A DNA stretch of 64,000 nt from Scortum barcoo (lineage: Eukaryota; Chordata; Actinopteri; Centrarchiformes; Terapontidae), in assembly GCA_023238725.1 (NCBI GenBank), contig CM041544.1, positions 8,157,501 through 8,221,500 on the forward strand, in the 5' to 3' direction. How positions within the stretch are numbered: the stretch's first letter is position 1; the number at the start of each line of letters is the position of its first letter. The position numbers and the translations under genes were made by a program. This document shows positions 54,501 through 62,081 of this stretch, one piece after another. The notes below the pieces were generated by a model that did no database searches, was not told where the DNA came from, and saw only the letters and a program-made list of their open reading frames with translations.

Positions 54501-54522
54501 ACGGAAGGTGATAGCAATCTGA
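41657..54522 (+). CDS. Multi-exon gene: SAM - RA/ubiquitin-like - coiled coil - PDZ scaffold protein (whole model)
   Basis: I joined about 15 coding exons by GT-AG sites with matching phases: 41657-42504, 45236-45336, 45595-45721, 45844-45893, 47035-47140, 47532-47690, 47796-47913, 48348-48382, 48545-48670, 48774-48859, 48960-49112, 49241-49437, 49939-50068, 53208-53401 and 54279-54522. The product is about 890 residues. Approximate domains are Cys cluster 29-32, acidic disordered region 125-375, SAM 387-450, RA/Ubl 507-583, coiled coil 616-757, PDZ 768-844, and a C-terminal V-I-A-I. There is no signal peptide or membrane segment, so it is probably cytosolic or lipid-anchored. From the families, SAM domains oligomerise, RA folds bind Ras/Rap GTPases, and PDZ domains bind C-termini, so a signalling or junctional scaffold is inferred. 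I do not recognise a named orthologue. Two joins are uncertain: a frame change in exon 1 and the exon 7-8 linker. The reading frames, phases and domain boundaries fit well elsewhere. Confidence 0.85.
42505..45235 (+). other. Intron 1 (2.7 kb) of the scaffold gene
   Basis: It begins with a consensus GTGAGT donor. Inside I see GT-rich stretches near 43,815-43,905 and AT-rich unique sequence. I found no additional in-phase exon. Confidence 0.6.
45236..45336 (+). CDS. Coding exon 2: linker
   Basis: The acceptor is TATGCAG after a T-rich tract and the donor is AGG|GTATGA. It enters in phase 1 from exon 1 and leaves in phase 0 after 33 full codons. The encoded stretch (about residues 283-316) is polar, with Cys and Met and no recognisable domain. 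It belongs to the disordered region before the SAM domain. Phase agreement on both sides is the main support. Confidence 0.65.
45595..45721 (+). CDS. Coding exon 3: Ser/Thr/Gln-rich linker
   Basis: The donor TTG|GTAAGT is strong. The acceptor is chosen by frame. The better-looking AG at 45617 would leave a frame that hits a stop in the next exon, whereas GACAG ending at 45594 keeps 42 codons open. It also gives phase 0 in and phase 1 out, as the neighbours require. The peptide (about residues 317-358) is basic and polar, with a Thr-Leu-Thr-Arg-Ser stretch, and is probably disordered. The acceptor has a poor pyrimidine tract, so its position is only moderately sure. Confidence 0.55.
45844..45893 (+). 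CDS. Coding exon 4: 50-nt linker exon
   Basis: The acceptor CCTTTCCTGTAG is good and the donor is AAG|GTACTG. Entering in phase 1 gives 16 full codons of polar sequence ending Pro-Glu-Lys and leaves in phase 0, which matches the SAM exon exactly. It is too short to stand out as an open reading frame. The support is splice sites plus phase. It encodes about residues 359-375, immediately before the SAM domain. Confidence 0.65.
45894..47034 (+). other. Intron 4 (1.1 kb)
   Basis: AT-rich unique sequence between the linker exon and the SAM exons. I see no repeat or extra exon in it. Confidence 0.55.
47035..47140 (+). CDS. Coding exon 5: N-terminal half of SAM domain
   Basis: The acceptor CTCCCTCTCCCCAG is strong and the donor is AGGG|GTAAAA, phase 0 in and phase 1 out. 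It encodes about residues 376-410 and contains the first SAM helices. The diagnostic core is a Val-Cys-Gln-Trp-Phe helix, then Ile-Gly-Leu and a Phe-Ile before the intron, the usual W-L/F ... IGL ... Y/F pattern of SAM domains. The second half follows in exon 6. Identification as SAM is confident. Confidence 0.88.
47532..47690 (+). CDS. Coding exon 6: C-terminal half of SAM domain
   Basis: The acceptor TGTCCCTTTCAG is good and the donor ATG|GTAAAC, phase 1 in and out. About residues 411-463 complete the SAM fold: Ala-Asp-Ile, a Thr-Leu-Asp-Ile-Leu segment equivalent to the usual 'L..L' helix, and a long last helix with Glu-Leu-Leu-Leu-Ser-Ala-Ile. A Pro/Ser-rich linker follows. SAM domains often self-associate head to tail through the middle-loop and end-helix surfaces. 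Whether this one does cannot be told from sequence by eye. Confidence 0.88.
47796..47913 (+). CDS. Coding exon 7: Ser/Lys-rich linker between SAM and RA
   Basis: The acceptor follows a very long T tract (CTTTTTTTTTTACAG), and the frame continues in phase from exon 6. The peptide (about residues 464-502) is rich in Ser and Lys, then basic (Asn-Arg-Arg-Ser-Leu-Lys-His-Arg), a possible phosphorylation or nuclear/membrane-targeting patch. The donor CCG|GTACAT leaves phase 2. An alternative donor CAT|GTGAGC at 47872 leaves phase 0 and would remove the basic patch. The 3' end is therefore uncertain. Confidence 0.7.
47971..48008 (+). other. Possible 38-nt alternative micro-exon
   Basis: ACATCCAG precedes and TAG|GTACAG follows a 38-nt segment in the intron after exon 7. 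Entered in phase 0, from the internal donor at 47872, it encodes a short Gly-Ser-Asn-Ser-Leu-type peptide and leaves in phase 2, which fits the exon 8 acceptor at 48347. Entered in phase 2, from 47913, it leaves in phase 1, which fits the other exon 8 acceptor at 48325. Both chains stay open. This may be coincidence. No transcript is available to decide. Confidence 0.3.
48348..48382 (+). CDS. Coding exon 8: first strand of the RA/Ubl domain (5' end uncertain, 48326 or 48348)
   Basis: The donor ATG|GTGAGT is strong. The only frame that continues into exon 9 encodes Ala-Gln-Leu-Ile-Glu-Ile-Thr-Ile-Asn, a typical first beta-strand of an RA/ubiquitin fold. The two other frames contain stops here. 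The start depends on how exon 7 ends. AG at 48347 fits phase 2 from the donor at 47913. AG at 48325 (TTTTTGACCATAG, with a better pyrimidine tract) needs phase 1. I chose 48348 because it needs no extra exon. Confidence 0.6.
48545..48670 (+). CDS. Coding exon 9: core of Ras-association/ubiquitin-like domain
   Basis: The acceptor TGTTGTGTTGCAG and donor AAG|GTATAC flank a phase 1-in, phase 1-out exon. About residues 515-556 carry the second strand (Arg-Ile-Val-His-Leu), a Thr-Thr-Val-Gly-Lys turn, the main helix (Ile-Met-Asp-Ser-Cys-Ile-Lys-Thr-Leu-Gly) and the next strand (Ser-Leu-Phe-Ile-Leu). This layout is that of RA domains, in which the helix after a 'T-t-a' turn is diagnostic. It could also be called a generic ubiquitin-like fold, so GTPase binding is inferred. 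Confidence 0.85.
48774..48859 (+). CDS. Coding exon 10: C-terminal end of RA/Ubl domain
   Basis: This small exon follows TTCATCAG and ends at ACA|GTAACA. It enters in phase 1 and leaves in phase 0, which exactly fits exon 9 before it and exon 11 after it. Without it those two exons do not join in frame. About residues 557-585 read Glu-Glu-Leu-Pro-Gln-Asp, a helix or loop, then Arg-Gln-Leu-Glu-Leu-His-Leu-Cys, the usual last strand of an RA/ubiquitin fold. The donor is weaker than consensus. Confidence 0.78.
48960..49112 (+). CDS. Coding exon 11: polar linker and start of coiled coil
   Basis: The acceptor is CATAG at 48959, directly after an in-frame TAG, so the exon cannot begin earlier. The donor is CAG|GTCACA. 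It is 51 codons, phase 0 at both ends. The first half (residues 586-615) is Asn/Ser/Gln-rich and probably disordered. From about residue 616 Lys-Glu-Glu-Arg-Ile-Arg-Glu-Leu begins a heptad pattern that continues into exon 12. Confidence 0.8.
49241..49437 (+). CDS. Coding exon 12: coiled coil
   Basis: It is open throughout from the acceptor AAAAAG at 49240 to the strong donor AA|GTAAGT, phase 0 in and phase 2 out. About residues 637-701 are rich in Leu, Lys, Arg, Glu and Gln with heptad spacing of hydrophobics (for example Leu-Lys-Gln-Arg-Leu-Glu-Leu-Val-Lys-Ser-Arg-Leu), which predicts a helical coiled coil. A short Asn/Asp-rich break near residues 653-662 may be a hinge. The acceptor has a poor pyrimidine tract. 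A start six bases later after CCAG is possible without changing frame. Confidence 0.8.
49939..50068 (+). CDS. Coding exon 13: coiled coil, second part
   Basis: Acceptor CGCCATTCAG and donor CAG|GTACTA, phase 2 in and phase 0 out. About residues 702-745 continue the amphipathic helix (Arg-Leu-Leu-Glu-Lys-Met-Lys-Leu, then His-Leu-Asn-Arg-Gln-Val-Ala-His-Leu-Gln-Asn-Ala-Leu). The heptads point to a parallel dimer or a partner-binding helix. The 3.1-kb intron that follows is the largest in the gene. Confidence 0.85.
50069..53207 (+). other. Intron 13 (3.1 kb) with a GC-rich block, a purine tract and a MITE
   Basis: The first 850 bases are AT-rich. From about 50,880 to 51,200 the base composition turns GC-rich and complex, unlike the rest of the intron, and then a purine-rich tract begins at 51,312. 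A MITE-like element occupies 52,741-52,962. I see no coding exon that fits the phase 0/phase 0 requirement with convincing splice sites. Confidence 0.55.
52741..52962 (+). mobile_element. MITE-like element, copy B (with both terminal inverted repeats)
   Basis: It starts GGAATAGTTCAGTATTTTGG and ends CAAAATGTTGAACTACTCCTT, which are imperfect inverted copies of each other. The interior carries 'CCCTGTTTCCAGCCTTTGTG' and 'GAGTGGTATCAATCGTCTC', shared with copy A. At about 220 bp with no reading frame it fits a non-autonomous DNA transposon. It sits in intron 13 of the scaffold gene. Confidence 0.7.
53208..53401 (+). CDS. Coding exon 14: N-terminal half of PDZ domain
   Basis: Acceptor TTTCTGCATTCAG and donor AG|GTAACA, phase 0 in and phase 2 out. 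About residues 746-809 begin with the last coiled-coil basic residues, then Ala-Leu-Leu-Val-Val-Ile starts the first PDZ strand. The ligand-binding loop is His-Tyr-Gly-Phe-Thr at 782-786, the X-phi-G-phi motif of PDZ domains, followed by Val-Val-Val-Lys-Val and Leu-Cys-Val-Asp-Asp ('GD-R-L' type turn). PDZ assignment is confident. Ligand class cannot be fixed by eye. Confidence 0.88.
53402..54278 (+). other. Intron 14 (0.9 kb), splitting the PDZ domain
   Basis: This intron interrupts the PDZ domain just before the Leu-Val-Glu-Val-Asn-Gly strand. It contains mostly AT-rich sequence and ends with a TG microsatellite (54,238-54,262) directly upstream of the acceptor. Confidence 0.6.
54238..54262. 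repeat. TG microsatellite beside a splice acceptor
   Basis: A TG/GGTG run that occupies the position normally held by a pyrimidine tract, about 16 bases upstream of the exon 15 acceptor. UG-rich intronic tracts are known splicing-regulator sites (CELF, TDP-43). A role here is inference. Confidence 0.9.
54279..54522 (+). CDS. Coding exon 15: C-terminal half of PDZ domain, tail and stop
   Basis: The acceptor CCCTGAAG joins the split Arg codon of exon 14 to Leu-Val-Glu-Val-Asn-Gly, the standard PDZ strand after 'GDRI/L'. A helix follows (Gln-Glu-Asp-Leu-Thr-Asp-Ile-Leu) and then the last strand (Gln-Ile-Val-Val-Leu-Arg). After residue 844 the tail is Pro/Gln/His/Leu-rich and ends Arg-Arg-Lys-Val-Ile-Ala-Ile before TGA. 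That end fits a class II PDZ ligand. A possible splice donor AAG|GTGATA at 54507 lies in the last codons, so the final residues could instead be replaced by a further exon. I see no obvious one downstream. Confidence 0.83.
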
Positions 54523-54921
54523 TGACACGAAGGATGAGGGATGATGAGGACAGAGCAAAGAGATTCTCACTTTTTTTAAACTGATGTCAGAATGACACAT
54601 AATGTGAAATGTCATGTCATCTTTTGTTATTTACCTCCAATATGTGAACATGTTTTTTGTATTGGTAAATGTTCATCATAGATAGACACAGAATGCCTTT
54701 TAGTTAGGAATGTCAAATAGTAATATGTGGTGGTTTTTTTTCACATAACTTTGTCCTTGGTAGATAGTGATGTATAATCCATATTGTTTCAATGTATGTG
54801 CAGAACAATGACTATGGAAAACATATTTCTGAAAAAAGAACATAAACACAGAGAACATTCATGTCTTTTTTCTGTTTAGATCTCTTCTTGGTTTGAATCA
54901 TATTTGTGGAATGAGGAAAAA

Positions 54922-54927
54922 ATTAAA
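54922..54927 (+). terminator. Possible polyadenylation signal (ATTAAA); AATAAA also at 55275-55280
   Basis: An ATTAAA hexamer lies 400 bases after the stop codon of the scaffold gene. An AATAAA lies 750 bases after it. Either could end the 3' UTR. Neither is confirmed by a recognisable downstream GU-rich element. Confidence 0.3.
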
Positions 54928-57169
54928 GTTAAAAGAAGAAGCACAGAGGCAGATAAAGATTTGCTCCACTGGATATGTGATAAGCTTTTTTTTCTCTTTT
55001 TTTTTCTTAGCATTCAGCAGAGTAATTCCTGGTGGTGCAACAATGCAAGCCTGATTAGGATTCAACCTGCTTCACCCTCTTAAAGTAAAGATAGAACTGG
55101 ATAGACTGGATAGAAAATATGACGCAGTGAAAGCTTTGTGTCCTGTCTGCAAAGCTCTCCCTTTGTAGATTAGACACTAAGATGGTCTGGAACAGTGTTC
55201 AGAGCAGAAGATTTCTTTAAAAATGAGTCACGTCTCCCCTTTGTGCACTGTAATGTAATCCACTGTGCTGTAGGAATAAACCCTTGGGCCCGGAAATGCC
55301 TCATTTCTCAGCCTTGTTCTCCCTCGTTAAGTGGCAGTGGATCATGCAAGTCTGACAGAAAGACAGCGCAAACACTACCAAACCCTGACCCAGACCCCTG
55401 GGTCCAAAGAGCCTGAGAGGAGAAGTGATGAGACCAATGGTTTCACTTGTCAGTTGATGAGAAAGGTTGCAGGTCAGCCACCAATGCATTTGTGCATTAA
55501 TGGTTTTGCAATCAAAAGCAAATGAGCTCCATATAATCCCAACGATGAGAGAGATGGTATTTTCTAGTTGCAAAACAGACCCACAGGGAGGGAGGAGTAT
55601 GATACTGGCAAGCTGCAGACTTTGAGGGACTTAGTCGCATACATGGGAAATCGAAGTCGACCTTGCCGCAGCTTGTCCATTTACCCACTGACACAGATGA
55701 ACCATAATGACATACCTCAGGAAGCGTAACAATATAGTGAGAAGTTATCCAAAACCACAAAAGAACAATGCAATGGCAGGGTGTAGAGCTCCAGGGAGAG
55801 ACCAAGAGGAGATGGAGAGGAGAGACTCAGTGCAGAAGAAACAGGGAGAATTTGACAATGATGATGATGCTCATTGTCAAAATAAGCACGCAGGCACTGA
55901 GGTCAACCCGGTCTATTCTTCCAGACAGGGAGAGAAACTCAGAGCTCAGTAAAGTAGAGCCACACAGAGACAGAAGGCAGAGGAGAGAATGTGTCATGGC
56001 TGCCTTTATGGAAATAAATTAACACTGGAGAAAATGAGACAAAATCCTATAAACACTGCTGCTGGCAAGAGTAGAAAGACACCGTGGGATTCCCAGTGAC
56101 CAACACACCCCAGAACACACACTCGCAGGCTTTGATGCTCCAGCTATAAACCGCTGTGAGTTGTCAATCTAAAACGCAGCAGAAATCCATCGGGGTGAGT
56201 AATTGAAGTGACACCATGAAACCTTCAAAACTTTTCAAAAATGCCGTCAAGTAGAGATGACGAACCGCAGGACCCGGCACTTTACTGTACGATAGTCGGG
56301 AACATCTGCAGCGAGTTTGAACTGTACGGTGGCCTCCTCCTGTACTGCCGAGGCGCCTCAGGTCGACCCGGGCTGTACCTGACACGTAGTGGCACAGAGA
56401 GACCTACGCTGCATCTGGTTTGCCTTAGCAGCCTTGCTAAAGCTACATCCAGCACACACAGATAAGCTCTGAGGCGAGCCTGGCGTGGCTGGATTTCTCT
56501 CTTTCGGCCAGCGAGAGACCCTGCTTCTCAATCCCCCTTCCCTCCCACCTCCTTCAACTCTCTAGCCACCCCATGACATTTAAGGGTGCCTGGCATCCGT
56601 TTGAAGTGGGAGAGGGGGCATTAGCTCTGGTTTCCTGCCCAAATCCCACACAAGCCAATAAAATGCATGCAGGTCTGTAGTGAACCAAAGGAATTCCTGT
56701 CCACTAAACGTTAAACAAACAAAGTTGGCATTAAGCTGTATATTAGTCTGTACAGTATAAATGATTGTGGATTAATGCAGAAGCTATTGCATCTTCCTGT
56801 TGCTATAATAATCCCTTTGCGAGTTTGTGACTCTTTGTTCCACAAGGCTCAACATTGCAGTTAATGAGGTAGTTAGTAAGATGTTAAGTAGAAGATAATC
56901 ATTGTTAATATATGTAAATCACCTCAAATTTTTCATGTAGCTTTAAAGTGTAAACCCTTATGCAGTTAATGCTGCCCTACACCTTCTAGCCTCTTATATT
57001 TCAGTAATCACTCAGCAGCAGTGAAAGCCAGGAAGGTCAGAGTCAAATCCCAAGGGCTTCTGATTTCATTTTGCCGAGGTGGAAATGGGACTTCTGCCTT
57101 TTCCTCTGGCAAATCTCGCACTAAGTAGCTGCACAAGGCACTTGAGAAAGTCCCGGGAGATATTTATGT

Positions 57170-57216
57170 GTTGACCCTCTCTTGGTCAACAGTGCTGTGT
57201 TATTTGACCTTTGTCC
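57170..57216. promoter_or_regulatory. Nuclear-receptor half-site cluster (everted repeat plus DR1)
   Basis: GTTGACC at 57,170 and GGTCAAC at 57,184 form a perfect 7-bp inverted pair spaced by seven bases, that is an everted repeat of the GGTCA half-site. Fifteen bases later TGACCTTTGTCC (57,205-57,216) is the reverse complement of GGACAAAGGTCA, a direct repeat spaced by one base (DR1), the HNF4/PPAR/RXR/COUP-TF type site. The match is by eye. Function is inferred. Confidence 0.45.
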
Positions 57217-57268
57217 GCGGTAATATTCTCACCGCATTCACTGATGGCCCAGACACGCCAAGGAAATA

Positions 57269-57282
57269 CTGCCATCTACTGG
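57269..57282 (-). promoter_or_regulatory. CTCF-like core motif
   Basis: CTGCCATCTACTGG is the reverse complement of CCAGTAGATGGCAG. It fits all 14 positions of the commonly used CTCF core consensus CCASYAGRKGGCRS. It lies 53 bases after the nuclear-receptor site cluster. A good core match is suggestive, not proof of binding. Confidence 0.55.
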
Positions 57283-59065
57283 CATCTCACAAACTTCATG
57301 CCACCGCCTTGAATTTGTGTACAGATGACAATGCCTCTTGGGGTTGATTATGAAGTGATTCTGATTAGATCCTATTATTTATACACAGCGATGGGCAATG
57401 TATGACAATGATCTACCATGTCTGGATGAATACTCAAGGTTGGAAAAGAAAAATCACATGCTTTGAATTGTAAACAGTGATGCAATGCTGTGGTAGATTT
57501 ATCTGATTAATGTGGAAAACACGCGCACATCGTCAGAGCGAATATTGTCCAGGTGCAGAGTCCAAAAACTGTAGCTGGGATTTAACATAAGGAAAAGAAG
57601 GTTTTGCAATTGGCTTTTCATCAGGAACAAAGGAATCTGATTTATTGCATTATTATGTGTATAATGTTCATATAAAATGCAGTTAAATCAAACATTTTTG
57701 CTGATATTAATCTTTTTCTTTTTACTGCCATTTGTAGTGTCATCAACACCATTTAGAAACTGAAAATGAATAACTTTGTGTTTCAAAATCTCAAATATTA
57801 AAATCCAACCTGCTATTCAACAACACACTATCCACCATAAAATCCAATCTAACTCACTTTGAGCTTTTTGGAAACTGTATTTATAGTATGTGATGCATTT
57901 TACAGTATCGTTGCTGCATTTAATAACAATCAGCATTTTGTAATGAGATCCTGTGGATGTAATCGAATCTGGTTATTAACGTGATTACATTCATTTTACC
58001 CCAGCCCTGTGATAAAACACATGGCTGATACGTAAATGTGAGCCAGACCCTTTTTTTAATTTTCAGCAGGATATTTACTATGTCACACAGTCAGATTAAG
58101 AATAAAATAGAGTGAACATGCGTGATTGATGACTACACTTGGAGGTTAACGTGGGTTTAACTACCCCAAATTAATGTGTATAGGCTGGATCTGACGTGAG
58201 GCTACTTTTCAAAAGCTGCTGAAAGACATTTTAACACTCTCTATGCTGCTCAATTAAAAGGCTAATGAAAAGACCATTAGGATTAAGTCTAAGGTGTGCT
58301 TTGGATGAGATAAATATGTTGGTGAAATTGCTTTGCATAGCCTTGCCAGCAGGCAGCGATTGAGAAAGGTCAGCATAAGGTATTAGTCATTTTCCAATCC
58401 ATTCTCTCTGAAATATAGAGAGCATAATGGCCCGTGTCTCTGTCCAATAAAAGGTTTAATTAAAGCAAGATGAAAATGGTGATTAGAAAAATCACTGTGG
58501 AACACAATCAGCAAAGAGTGTCTGGGATATTTTGAATTGTGTGGTAGAGGCATAGCGCAGACTACAAAGGAAAAAATCATCACAAAAGAAGAGGAAATCA
58601 AATGGAAAAATTAGATGGATAATACATCAAACGGGTTTTAAGCCTCTGATGATCCCTGGCTTTCTCTTTTTTTGGGGAAACTGGTGTTGGGTTATTTGTA
58701 TAATAAAAAGAAAAATCTTCCCACACTCTGAACAACAAGTAGTTCATTTATAAACCTCCGGGCAATTTCTGGCACTGGGAACTGTTCTGGCATTACTTCT
58801 GTGCTGTGAGGAGTAGGCTAGTCGAGGAAGGAGGCGGAGAGGCAGCGAATGAGAAAGTCCATCGAGGAAAAAGGGCCAAAATCATATTGTCTTCTGGAGT
58901 ACTGTAGAAAGTATATTTCAGACTTTGGATAAATAAGTGAACAAGCAGGAGAATAACGCAAATCTAAGATGAAACCTAAATACAGTAGTTAAACTACTTG
59001 ATGTATGACATGTAAATTTGGTACAGTAAACATTTTTAGAAATCCAAATTAAAATCTGACCACAC

Positions 59066-59096
59066 AGCTCTCTCTCTCTCGCTCTCTCTCTCTCTC
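59066..59096. repeat. CT microsatellite
   Basis: (CT)n with one CG interruption. Confidence 0.95.
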
Positions 59097-59122
59097 ATGA
59101 ACTACTCTCTACCTGTGGTTAC

Positions 59123-59136
59123 ACTCTAGATGGCAG
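59123..59136 (+). promoter_or_regulatory. Weaker CTCF-like core motif
   Basis: ACTCTAGATGGCAG fits 12 of 14 positions of the CTCF core on the plus strand, so it points away from the site at 57,269. It lies directly after a CT microsatellite. Confidence 0.3.
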
Positions 59137-59658
59137 TAGAAGTCTCAGGATGGTCCCCCCGTCAGAAAAAAAAACACTGAACGCTTCTGAAAGTCTCTCT
59201 GTGAGACCCGGCACTTGCAGAAGGGGATGTTTCACAAGCATCCACGCTTGAGAGACTGCCAGGCAAATCCTCAGCTTGGGCTGATTATTTGCTCCTCGAT
59301 GGTTTGGAAAGTAGGCCAAGGCGCCGCTAATTCTGATTTGCAATAAAGGTTCGACACAAGCATCAGACATCAAATGTATCATGTAGAGGAAAACACAAGG
59401 GTGATATGGGGCTGCAGGATATTCCATTTGATCCTGTGTTTGTGGGGAAAGTCACATGCAGTACAGAGGCTCTTCATCTTCCTGCTCAGCTAATTTATTC
59501 TAGAGACATTAACACCTGATATTATTATTATTTTATTATTGTTATTTTGTTATGTTATTTTTGATAACATCCGCACTACTGTAAATATTGTATAGATAAC
59601 CATTTCACATACAACTATTAGAATTCTAATACAAATAATCTGACTATAGCCTGTATAT

Positions 59659-59731
59659 ACTATATATATATATATATATATACTTGTGGATCATTGTAAC
59701 ATTTATATTTATCATTGTAACATTTATATTT
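59659..59731. repeat. TA microsatellite and 21-bp direct repeat
   Basis: A TA run at 59,659-59,682 is followed by two perfect copies of a 21-bp unit starting ATCATTGTAACATTTATATT at 59,690 and 59,711. Confidence 0.9.
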
Positions 59732-59734
59732 ATA

Positions 59735-59855
59735 TTGTACTGCTAAAAAGCACTTCTGGATGGATGCAAACTGCATTTCGTTTGCTCTGTACTGCAGGTG
59801 CAATGACAATAAAGTTGAATTCTATTCTATTCTATTCTATTCTATTCTATTCTAT
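59735..59855 (+). mobile_element. 3' tail of a fish LINE (L2/RTE-like), truncated, with TCTAT repeats
   Basis: The segment 'GCACTTCTGGATGGATGCAA', 'CTGCATTTCG', 'CAATGACAATAAAGTTGAAT' followed by seven TCTAT units is the typical 3' end of a teleost non-LTR retrotransposon. Its tail normally dissolves into a short tandem repeat at the insertion site. No reverse transcriptase sequence lies upstream, so this is a 5'-truncated dead copy. The exact LINE clade is uncertain. Confidence 0.6.
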
Positions 59856-62081
59856 GGAGCAGCTAAGAGCAAAGTAAATGCTGTTTGCCTTCTGATTCAA
59901 GAACATATTCACTTGCACACATATAAGTCTATGTGGCTATTATTAACAGTAGTAGATGAGAAATCTGTAGTGTTACTTATTGCTTTCAACACATGATTTT
60001 TATCTATCTCAACATAGTTTAACAGTTAAAGACATTAAGATTTCAGATGAGTATACACAAATATGACTCAGGTCATCTTGTCCTGGATCACACAGGGGCA
60101 AGCAGAAGAGTCAAAGCATCTACAGCTGCTTTTTCCCATTTCAAGACAGACATCAGAGACTGATAGATAAAGCAAATCCTGCGAATATGATGCCGCAATG
60201 TGATGTATGAAATGATAAATAAAACCATCACTTTCTGCTTTGACATGAAAATAGATTTTGTTATCCAGTTCTGGTTGTTTCAAACAGATACCCCACGGCG
60301 CACGCATCCTTTGAAATAATATTATGTATAGTCACAATGGCACACAAACAATATGCAGAAGCAGGTTATATGTAAGAGTATGCATACCTATATACTACAG
60401 CTATGCCTGCACACTACACACTGAGCCACAAAAACACACACACAAATAAAAGGGTTTATGGAGAGTGGTTGATGGCGAGTGAACAGGCCAGAGGAGATGG
60501 AAGAAGCACACCGGGGGAATGATGAGAGGAAATGATGCGCATGATGAGTGCTGAATGGTTGGCCAGTGGGACAGACCCTGTCAGACTGTCTGCTAAAGGG
60601 GTGGAAGACAGAGAAAGAGATGACTGCGGAGAGGACAAGAAAGAGAGACAGAGCATAAGAGAGAGCCAGAGAAAAATGATGATCGATGTCAAAATACTAT
60701 TACCCTGTGACAACCAAGGTTTTCCCTGTCTTGTGCTTCATGACCGCTGCACTTCTCTGTGATTGCGCTGCATCGCTGCCACGAAACCACAGCCGACCAA
60801 CGGATGATTACTAACTTGAAGGGTTCAGAGATAGAAAAGCGGGCCAGCGGCATGTTTTATTCAGCTCTTATTACATAAATTCTGGGTTGCCGTTCCGATT
60901 CCTCCTTTGCGTGAGTATTTCTGTAGCCCAGAAATGTCTGGGGCTCCTGGTGCCGTATTGAGCGTCGTTTGCTCCTCTTGTCTTCAAGCTTTTCATCTGC
61001 AGAGCGGGCCCTCACACAGAAACAATGATGACCCAGTTCTGAGTTTGTCTCTGTCTTACAGCCAGTTCTCTCCTGTCCTAATCATAGTCCCTCAGCTCCA
61101 AGAGCTGCCGCGCTACCAAGACAGGGGGGAAGAGAGCGAGAGAGAGAGGAGGGAGGAGGAGAAGACAAGGAAAGATAAAAAGACAGAGCGGGGCGGAAGG
61201 AAAGTCAGCATGAGAGAGAGGAAGGAGAGCTAATCTCTGAGGGGGAAGAAGAGTAAGGATGACAAAATGTAAGAATGGATGGATAGATCTGTTCACAGAT
61301 GGAAATAGAAAGACAGAGAAAGACAGAGAAGGTTAAACCACAGCACCTTCTCTGATTCGTTCCCTATGGAGAGCACATCTAAAGGCAGGATTGATTCCAT
61401 GACAGGTTGTAGGAGAAGGGATATGGAGGCCTGATGCACCGCACTCCTTCATCTGCACAGATGTCTCTGGGGATACAGGAAATCAGGTCATACTGCTCAT
61501 CATCAGGTGTGACTATACATTTGCTAGCAGGGTTGAGGAACCCTGTTGTGCTTATGTAATACGTGATTTAGGACCATACATTTCCTGTACTGTAGCATAC
61601 CTGAATATGAAACATGCACATCCAGTTATACACTCAGATTGTTATCTTCTGATGAGCTGTGAAAATAAAAATAAAAACGCTGGAATAACATAAAAGGGTT
61701 GAGACATTAAAACACAGGAAACCAAGTGAAATAACTGGATTAGGGCTTTTCTTGGAAGCATTTGGTGTGAAAAAGTGCTTCTTCTGTGAGCTAATTTCAC
61801 ACTTTTGTATCTTGATAATCTGCTTAGATGGGTTAGACATATACTGTAGTAGGTCTTTGCATATGTCACCATCCTTATTTCAAAGACGCCTGTGAGGAGC
61901 AGTGAAATGTGGAATGATGTAGGAACACAGAGTTCTAACACAAAGAAATGCTGTAATGTAATGAAGTATTTGTCAAGTGAAAAGATGCAATTTAACATAC
62001 ATATTTAGAGTACATGCACCACAAATTCCCACTTTTTATCTCCACATTTCAGAATCAAACTACATTTGTAAATAGACAGTG
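59856..62081. other. Intergenic, no gene seen
   Basis: Unique sequence with a purine-rich tract at about 61,125-61,250 (GAGA/GGAGG type). Confidence 0.55.

Larger units (their letters stand above)
54523..59120. other. 3' UTR and downstream intergenic DNA
   Basis: Starts with the likely 3' UTR of the scaffold gene. Then unique sequence, including the regulatory-looking block at 57,000-57,300. Open frames at 55.3-56.5 kb are short and lack recognisable domains. Confidence 0.5.

Noticed and set aside
56241..56465. GC-rich open frame downstream of the gene considered as an extra exon
   Set aside because: No convincing acceptor in phase with 54,507, and no similarity to PDZ-protein tails that I recognise.
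56867..56880. TGAGGTAGTTAGTA, let-7-like seed
   Set aside because: Matches only the first part of let-7, and no hairpin partner strand is visible nearby.
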